Origin: Rhizobium sp. CF122
GTDB taxonomy: Bacteria; Pseudomonadota; Alphaproteobacteria; Rhizobiales; Rhizobiaceae
Assembly (NCBI RefSeq): GCF_000282035.1
Contig: NZ_AKKA01000023.1
Span: 62,001-126,000 of the forward strand
Direction: 5' to 3'
DNA: 64,000 nt
Shown here in pieces: positions 59,178 to 64,000 of this stretch. A program made the translations under genes and the position numbers. Position 1 is the stretch's first letter. Each line of letters begins with the position of its first letter. The notes under the pieces were generated by a model. The model had not been told where the DNA came from. It saw only the letters and a program-made list of their open reading frames with translations, and searched no databases.

Positions 59178-60455
59178 ATGAGTGGCCATTCCAGCTACGA
59201 GCCATCAACCGGCCTCGAGAAGTGGATCGATTCGCGCCTGCCTTTGCCGCGGATGGTCTACGATAGTTTCGTCGCATACCCGGTTCCGCGGAACCTGAAC
59301 TATGCCTACACCTTCGGCGCCATGCTTGCGGTCATGCTCGTCGTGCAGATCCTCACCGGCGTCGTGCTCGCCATGCACTATGCCGCGGAAACGACGGTTG
59401 CCTTCAACTCCGTCGAAAAGATCATGCGTGACGTCAACCACGGCTGGCTGCTGCGCTACATGCACGCCAACGGCGCGTCCTTCTTCTTCGTTGCGGTCTA
59501 TCTGCACATTGCCCGCGGTCTCTACTACGGCTCCTACAAGGCGCCGCGCGAGATCCTGTGGATCCTCGGCGTCCTCATCTACCTCCTGATGATGGCAACC
59601 GGCTTCATGGGCTACGTTCTGCCCTGGGGTCAGATGTCCTTCTGGGGCGCGACCGTTATCACCGGTTTCTTCTCGGCATTCCCGCTGGTCGGCGAGTGGA
59701 TCCAGCAGTTCCTTCTCGGTGGTTTCGCCGTCGAGAACCCGACGCTGAACCGCTTCTTCTCGCTGCACTACCTGCTGCCCTTCGTCATTGCGGGCGTTGT
59801 CGTCCTGCATATCTGGGCGCTGCACGTGGTCGGCCAGACGAACCCGACCGGCGTCGAGGTCAAGACCAAGACGGACACCGTTCGCTTCACGCCATATGCA
59901 ACCCTCAAGGATGCGCTCGGCGTTTCGATCTTCCTTTTGGTCTACGCCTACTTCGTCTTCTACATGCCGAATTTCCTCGGCCACCCGGACAACTACATCC
60001 CGGCTGATCCGTTGAAGACGCCCGCCCACATCGTTCCGGAATGGTACTTCCTGCCTTTCTACGCGATGCTGCGCTCGATCACCTTCAACATCGGACCGAT
60101 CGACTCGAAGCTCGCAGGCGTTCTGATCATGTTCGGCGCGATCATCGTGCTGTTCTTCGTGCCCTGGCTCGATACCTCGAAGGTTCGCTCCGCTGCCTAC
60201 CGCCCATGGTACAAGGTGTTCTTCTGGCTGTTCGTTGCCAATTCCATCGTTCTCGGTTGGCTCGGCTCGCGTCCTGCCGAGGGTACCTATGTGATCATGT
60301 CGCAGCTCGGCACTCTCTTCTACTTCGCCTTCTTCCTGGTGATCATGCCGGTTCTCGGCCTCGTCGAGACGCCGCGCCGCTTGCCAAATTCGATTACGGA
60401 AGCGGTTCTGGAAAAGCGCAACAAGGCGGCGGCTGCTGAGCCGGTCAGAGCCTGA
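59178..60455 (+). CDS. petB: Cytochrome b of the bc1 complex
   Basis: A 425-residue integral membrane subunit carrying both b haems. Family landmarks: '[20 protein letters not shown]', '[20 protein letters not shown]', '[20 protein letters not shown]' and the quinol-site PEWY within '[16 protein letters not shown]'. The paired histidines in the second and fourth helices are visible. GAGGGGGA precedes the ATG. It pumps protons via the Q cycle with PetA and PetC. Confidence 0.97.
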   Translation: MSGHSSYEPSTGLEKWIDSRLPLPRMVYDSFVAYPVPRNLNYAYTFGAMLAVMLVVQILTGVVLAMHYAAETTVAFNSVEKIMRDVNHGWLLRYMHANGASFFFVAVYLHIARGLYYGSYKAPREILWILGVLIYLLMMATGFMGYVLPWGQMSFWGATVITGFFSAFPLVGEWIQQFLLGGFAVENPTLNRFFSLHYLLPFVIAGVVVLHIWALHVVGQTNPTGVEVKTKTDTVRFTPYATLKDALGVSIFLLVYAYFVFYMPNFLGHPDNYIPADPLKTPAHIVPEWYFLPFYAMLRSITFNIGPIDSKLAGVLIMFGAIIVLFFVPWLDTSKVRSAAYRPWYKVFFWLFVANSIVLGWLGSRPAEGTYVIMSQLGTLFYFAFFLVIMPVLGLVETPRRLPNSITEAVLEKRNKAAAAEPVRA

Positions 60456-60481
60456 GCGTGCGACGGGAAGGGAAGAGAAAC

Positions 60482-61375
60482 ATGAAAAAGCTTGTTACAA
60501 GCATTCTGTCGCTTGCTGTCGTCGCGGGTCTGAGCGGTGCGGCATTCGCCCAGGAAGCCGCCTCGGGCGGAGCCGAGCCGGCGCAACACGCCGAAAGCGA
60601 AACGCCGCACTATCCGCTGCTTCATCCGAAGCACGAACACTGGAGCTTCGCCGGGCCGGCCGGTCACTATGACAAGGGTCAGCTGCAGCGCGGTCTGAAG
60701 GTCTACGCCGAAGTGTGCGCGGCCTGTCATTCGATGAGCCTCGTGCCGTTCCGCACGCTTGGGGCTCTTGGCTACTCCGAGGCTCAGGTGAAGGCTTTTG
60801 CCGCCAACTACGAGGTTCAGGACGGTCCGAACGCCAGCGGTGACATGTTCACCCGCAAGGCTATTCCAGCGGACTACTTCCCGTCGCCGTTCCCGAACCA
60901 CGAGGCGGCGGCAGCGGCCAACAATGGCGCGGCTCCTCCGGATTTCTCGCTGATCGCCAAGGCGCGCGGCATTGAACGTGGTTTCCCGCAGTTCCTGATC
61001 GACATGATCCCGTTCGTCGGTGGTTATCAGGAAGGCGGTCCTGACTACATCTATTCGCTGCTGACCGGCTACGACGAGCAGCCGCCGGCAGGCGTCCAGG
61101 TTGCCCAAGGCACGCATTATAACCCGTACTTCGCCGGCGCTGCCGCTCTCGCAATGCCGAAGCCGCTTTCCGACGGCCAGGTGACCTATGACGACGGCGC
61201 GCCGGCGACGGTCGATCAGTATGCCAAGGACGTCTCGGCTTTCCTGATGTGGGCTGCCGAGCCGCATCTCGAAGACCGCAAGCGCACCGGCTTCATGGTC
61301 ATGGTCTTCCTGCTGATCTTCTCGGGACTGATCTACCTGACGAAGCGTTCGGTCTACGCGAACAAGGAACACTGA
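60482..61375 (+). CDS. petC: Cytochrome c1 of the bc1 complex
   Basis: A 297-residue protein with a Sec signal (MKKLVTSILSLAVVAGLSGA, cleaved near AFAQE). The haem motif is C79-x-x-C82-H83 (VCAACHSMS) and the axial Met is in 'AALAMPKPL'. A C-terminal membrane anchor ('MVMVFLLIFSGLIYLTKRS') holds it in the membrane. ATG 60482 has GGGAAGGGAAGAG upstream. Last gene of petABC, closed by a strong terminator. Confidence 0.96.
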   Translation: MKKLVTSILSLAVVAGLSGAAFAQEAASGGAEPAQHAESETPHYPLLHPKHEHWSFAGPAGHYDKGQLQRGLKVYAEVCAACHSMSLVPFRTLGALGYSEAQVKAFAANYEVQDGPNASGDMFTRKAIPADYFPSPFPNHEAAAAANNGAAPPDFSLIAKARGIERGFPQFLIDMIPFVGGYQEGGPDYIYSLLTGYDEQPPAGVQVAQGTHYNPYFAGAAALAMPKPLSDGQVTYDDGAPATVDQYAKDVSAFLMWAAEPHLEDRKRTGFMVMVFLLIFSGLIYLTKRSVYANKEH

Positions 61376-61399
61376 GAGCTTCGCTCCAGACTCTAGGGA

Positions 61400-61425
61400 A
61401 AGGCGGTCTTCGGGCCGCCTTTTTT
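61400..61425 (+). terminator. Terminator of the petABC operon
   Basis: Stem AAGGCGGTC (61400-61408) / GGCCGCCTT (61413-61421) closed by a TTCG tetraloop, followed by a T run to 61425. A textbook intrinsic terminator. Confidence 0.9.
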
Positions 61426-61492
61426 GTTGGTTCCGACAGTGGCAATTGATAGGGTGCAGCCGAACTGAAGCCTTGCAGAATATGGATACTCC

Positions 61493-62035
61493 ATGAGTGA
61501 AACGATTTCGGAGCTTGCAGCGAGCATCCGCTCCATCCCGGACTACCCAAAGCCCGGCATTATCTTCCGTGACATCACGACGCTTCTCGGCAACCCGCGC
61601 GCGTTCCGCCGTGCCGTCGACGAACTGGTGCAGCCCTATGCCGGCCTGAAGATCGACAAGATTGCCGGAACCGAAGCGCGGGGCTTCATTCTGGGCGGTG
61701 CGGTCGCGCATCAGCTTTCGGCCGGGTTCGTACCGATCCGCAAGAAGGGCAAGCTGCCTCGCGATACCGTGCGCGTCGCCTATAGCCTGGAGTATGGTGT
61801 CGACGAGATGGAGATGCATCGCGATGCCGTCCAGCCCGGCGAGAAGGTTATTCTCGTCGACGATCTGATCGCAACCGGCGGGACGGCAGTGGCCGCCACG
61901 CAGCTCCTGCGGCAGATGGGGGCGGAGGTCGTTTCCGCCTGCTTCGTCATCGACCTGCCGGACCTCGGCGGTCGCAAGAAGCTGGAAGAGCTTGGCGTCG
62001 ACGTCCGGACCCTGGTGGAGTTCGCGGGCCACTAG
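61493..62035 (+). CDS. apt: Adenine phosphoribosyltransferase
   Basis: Salvages adenine to AMP using PRPP (EC 2.4.2.7). The 180-residue protein has the family start '[20 protein letters not shown]', the adenine-site '[17 protein letters not shown]' and the PRPP motif '[13 protein letters not shown]'. The ribosome site before ATG 61493 is weak (GGA). It follows petC in rhizobia generally; here it is separated from it by a terminator, so it probably has its own promoter. Confidence 0.96.
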   Translation: MSETISELAASIRSIPDYPKPGIIFRDITTLLGNPRAFRRAVDELVQPYAGLKIDKIAGTEARGFILGGAVAHQLSAGFVPIRKKGKLPRDTVRVAYSLEYGVDEMEMHRDAVQPGEKVILVDDLIATGGTAVAATQLLRQMGAEVVSACFVIDLPDLGGRKKLEELGVDVRTLVEFAGH

Positions 62036-62043
62036 GCCCGCGA

Positions 62044-62511
62044 CTACTCGAATTCTATGACGGTGCTTTCGAACCGGATGACCGGCGTGCCGTCAGCGAT
62101 CGTTCCCTCGCAGAGGATCGTGTTCAGCCGACGTCCCGGACGCGACGCCAGGGGGCGACTTGAAAGAAGCGTGACGAAGTAGGTCACTTCCTCGCCGGCG
62201 AAGACCGGCCGCAGCCACTGAAGCGCTTGGAATCCCGGGGAGGGGCCGAGTTTCGGCGGCCTGATGCCTTCGCTCGCCAGTCGCGCGCACTCTGCACTCC
62301 AATAGGCGACGAAGGTCTTCATCCAAGCCGCGCAAGTGTGCCATCCCGAAGCGCAGAGACCGCCAAAGAGCGTAGCCTTTGCAGCTTCCGCGTCCAAGTG
62401 GAACAGTTGAGGGTCGAAGCGCTCGGCAAAGTGAACGATCCGTTCGGTCGTGAACACGTAGCTGCCGATTTCGGTCTTCTCGCCGCTGGCGTAGTGTTCC
62501 GTCATGATCAT
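62044..62511 (-). CDS. MaoC family (hot-dog fold) dehydratase, second of a pair
   Basis: A 155-residue protein with the R-hydratase catalytic motif D-x4-H in 'ERFDPQLFHLDAEAA', followed by 'LFGGLCASGWHT'. These proteins hydrate enoyl-CoA. Its ATG overlaps the stop of the upstream paralogue as ATGA, with GGAG 8 bases before it. The two probably form a heterodimer or homologous pair. Convergent with apt. Confidence 0.88.
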   Translation of the reverse strand: MIMTEHYASGEKTEIGSYVFTTERIVHFAERFDPQLFHLDAEAAKATLFGGLCASGWHTCAAWMKTFVAYWSAECARLASEGIRPPKLGPSPGFQALQWLRPVFAGEEVTYFVTLLSSRPLASRPGRRLNTILCEGTIADGTPVIRFESTVIEFE

Positions 62512-62978
62512 GCGGTCTTCTCCAGCGCTTCACGCAGGACGAACATGATCGAATTCTCGGCCAAGCAGACGAGTTCGCCTTTCTGATTCTCAACCTCGTG
62601 GCGGAACTTCACCATGCCGATGCCGGGCCTTGAGCGCAGCGCACGGGTCTCCATGACCGTCGAATGACCGGAAAGCGTGTCTCCGGCAAGGACCGGCTTT
62701 CGCCATTCCATGAAATCGACGCCGGGCGCACCTTGCGAAAACGAGTTGATGAGGAAGCTCTCCGCCATCATGCGCATGAACAGCGCCGACGTATGCCAGC
62801 CGGATGCCGCCAGGCCACCGAGGATGCTGGCGCGACCGGCCGCCTCATCGAGATGCATCGGCTGCGGGTCGAACTCGCGGGCGAACTCGATGATCTCCGC
62901 TGCCGTTACCGGCCTCGGGCCGAGTGCAAAACGTCGCCCCGGCTGGAAATCTTCAAAGGCAAGTTTCTGATCGGACAA
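62508..62978 (-). CDS. MaoC family (hot-dog fold) dehydratase, first of a pair
   Basis: A 156-residue protein read from TTG 62978 (GAGGGGAAG upstream). It has the same motif set as its neighbour: 'REFDPQPMHLDEAAG' with D-x4-H and 'ILGGLAASGWHT'. The pair arose by tandem duplication, which is common in rhizobia. The substrate is unknown: enoyl-CoA from fatty acid or polyhydroxyalkanoate routes is likely, but no pathway gene is adjacent. Confidence 0.88.
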   Translation of the reverse strand: MSDQKLAFEDFQPGRRFALGPRPVTAAEIIEFAREFDPQPMHLDEAAGRASILGGLAASGWHTSALFMRMMAESFLINSFSQGAPGVDFMEWRKPVLAGDTLSGHSTVMETRALRSRPGIGMVKFRHEVENQKGELVCLAENSIMFVLREALEKTA

Positions 62979-63067
62979 ATTCTTCTTCCCCTCGTAGGAG
63001 TTTCCAAACGACTACAATACCATTCGACGCGACTCAACGATTCCCGGATTCCCGCGAGATTTTGAAC

Positions 63068-64000
63068 ATGCCAGAATTGAAGTTGATCCTCGATGAGGCC
63101 ACCCGAAAGGGTATCATTCCTCTCCATGCTGCTGAGCGGCTTTTGCCGTTTCTGATCGAACGCGGCGTGAAGGCGGATGGCCAGCCGGTGGAGCCTCGCG
63201 CGCAGCCAACTCCTTTTTCAGACACAGAGACGCCGAGCTTCGTGCGCGGCTTTCATGATGTGCTCATAACGATCGGCATCATCGTGGCGCTGGCAGGGCT
63301 GTGGGGCATCGCTTCGGTCTTCGCGGTGTTGCCGGCAATCGTCGTTCTTGCGGAGATCCTTGTTCGACGCCAGAGGCTGGCATTGCCTGCCGTCGTCCTG
63401 ACGCTCACACTTGCGGTCTGGACTGCAATCGTGGCTGCGCGCTGGCTGGAAGGCTCTGCCGTCATGGCGATTGGCGGCAACGTGGCACTGCAGTACACGC
63501 TCGCCTTTCCGGTTGTGCTCGGAGCCTTCTATCTGCTCTATCGCATACCGCTTGCCCTTGCCCTGACGATCATGGGGGCGGCGGTGGTTGTTCTGCAGCT
63601 GGTTTTGCGCGCGCTCGGCTGGCTCACCGGCGATCCCCTCTTCGAGGTCAATCATCCCGTCTTGTTGTCGATCACCGCGATCGTATGCGCGCTCGGCCTT
63701 TTCGCACTCGCCATGAAATTCGATCTGCGCGACCCGCTTCGTCGTACAGTCAATTCCGATATTGCCTTCTGGCTTCATCTCGGCGCAGCACCGGCGTTGC
63801 TCTACAGCATCATTTCGCTTGCCGGTCTCAGCGGCGGCACACTCGCTGCGCTGCAGACAGTATCGTTTCGTACGCCGGTGGTGGTTGCGACCGTCGTCGC
63901 GCTTATGCTGATCGGCCTGATCATCGACCGGCGCGCATTCGTGACGTCAGGATTGCTGTCGCTGGGCTTTGCGCTCTACGGCATCTTCCGCCAGGGGGAC
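63068..64000 (+). CDS. DUF2157-like polytopic membrane protein (3' end outside window)
   Basis: An open frame from ATG 63068 that runs off the right edge, 311 residues visible. The first ~30 residues form a soluble helix pair ('LDEATRKGIIPLHAAERLLP'), followed after a Pro/Thr linker by at least eight membrane segments starting with 'VLITIGIIVALAGLWGIASV'. That N-terminal helix pair plus a long polytopic tail resembles DUF2157 proteins, whose function is unknown. I hold the family name loosely. It is divergent from the MaoC pair (89 bp). Confidence 0.7.
   Translation, partial: MPELKLILDEATRKGIIPLHAAERLLPFLIERGVKADGQPVEPRAQPTPFSDTETPSFVRGFHDVLITIGIIVALAGLWGIASVFAVLPAIVVLAEILVRRQRLALPAVVLTLTLAVWTAIVAARWLEGSAVMAIGGNVALQYTLAFPVVLGAFYLLYRIPLALALTIMGAAVVVLQLVLRALGWLTGDPLFEVNHPVLLSITAIVCALGLFALAMKFDLRDPLRRTVNSDIAFWLHLGAAPALLYSIISLAGLSGGTLAALQTVSFRTPVVVATVVALMLIGLIIDRRAFVTSGLLSLGFALYGIFRQGD

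Noticed and set aside
1..64000. CRISPR arrays, insertion sequences, tRNA and rRNA genes
   Set aside because: None seen: no spaced direct repeats, no transposase-like protein with terminal repeats, and no cloverleaf or rRNA-like stretch in the gaps.

Overview
The window reads as a chromosomal segment of a Rhizobiaceae alphaproteobacterium of the Sinorhizobium/Rhizobium/Agrobacterium type. The evidence is high-GC coding with frequent ATGA/GTGA overlaps, a fused trpE(G) preceded by a leaderless WWW leader peptide, a haem receptor (shmR type) beside trpE(G), a choXWV choline transporter, a petABC operon followed by apt, and many families typical of rhizobia. I see no prophage, IS element, CRISPR array, tRNA or rRNA gene. 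Most of it is core chromosome with small accessory insertions.

Layout. 1-2507: choline ABC transporter choXWV (minus; choV runs off the left edge) with a terminator between choX and choW. 2744-8657: thymidine kinase, a coiled-coil protein, a DUF2333 protein, a LuxR-type regulator and formate-THF ligase. 8966-15048: a VOC protein, an extensin-like protein, the iron-regulated haem receptor, then the trp leader/attenuator and trpE(G). 15058-19933: small hypotheticals, a DUF2161 nuclease-like protein, and a molybdenum hydroxylase of isoquinoline 1-oxidoreductase type with its di-haem cytochrome. 20043-24955: a CDF metal exporter with a hairpin in its leader, queF, a GT25 glycosyltransferase, DUF2076, clpP2 and a methyltransferase.

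24977-29478: a MerR regulator fused to a P-loop ATPase, divergent from a BenE-type transporter, then a leucine-rich leader peptide and leuA. 29546-38970: ECF sigma factor with anti-sigma factor and a TPR protein, a metallophosphoesterase, Nudix, glutathionyl-hydroquinone reductase, GNAT, MFS, and a PhoX-type phosphatase behind a possible Pho box. 38554-45802: a minus-strand MoxR/DUF58/BatA-DUF4159/VWA-like operon. 45961-48481: DUF1285, a CoA-pyrophosphatase-type Nudix and CCA-adding enzyme in an overlapping operon. 48484-52795: small proteins, hemF, a Na/Pi symporter and trmL. 53184-57412: two similar ABC exporters with an orphan antitoxin between them. 58589-62035: petABC (cytochrome bc1) and apt. 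62044-64000: two tandem MaoC proteins and a multi-pass membrane protein cut by the right edge.

The most interesting material is regulatory. Two biosynthetic genes (trpE(G), leuA) each follow an amino-acid-rich leader ORF whose ATG sits where transcription should begin. Two TGA-N9-TCA iron boxes lie in the haem receptor promoter. A terminator hairpin sits in the metal exporter leader. A MerR-ATPase fusion controls an unknown process. All functional statements come from reading the sequence and knowledge of the families; no database search was run.
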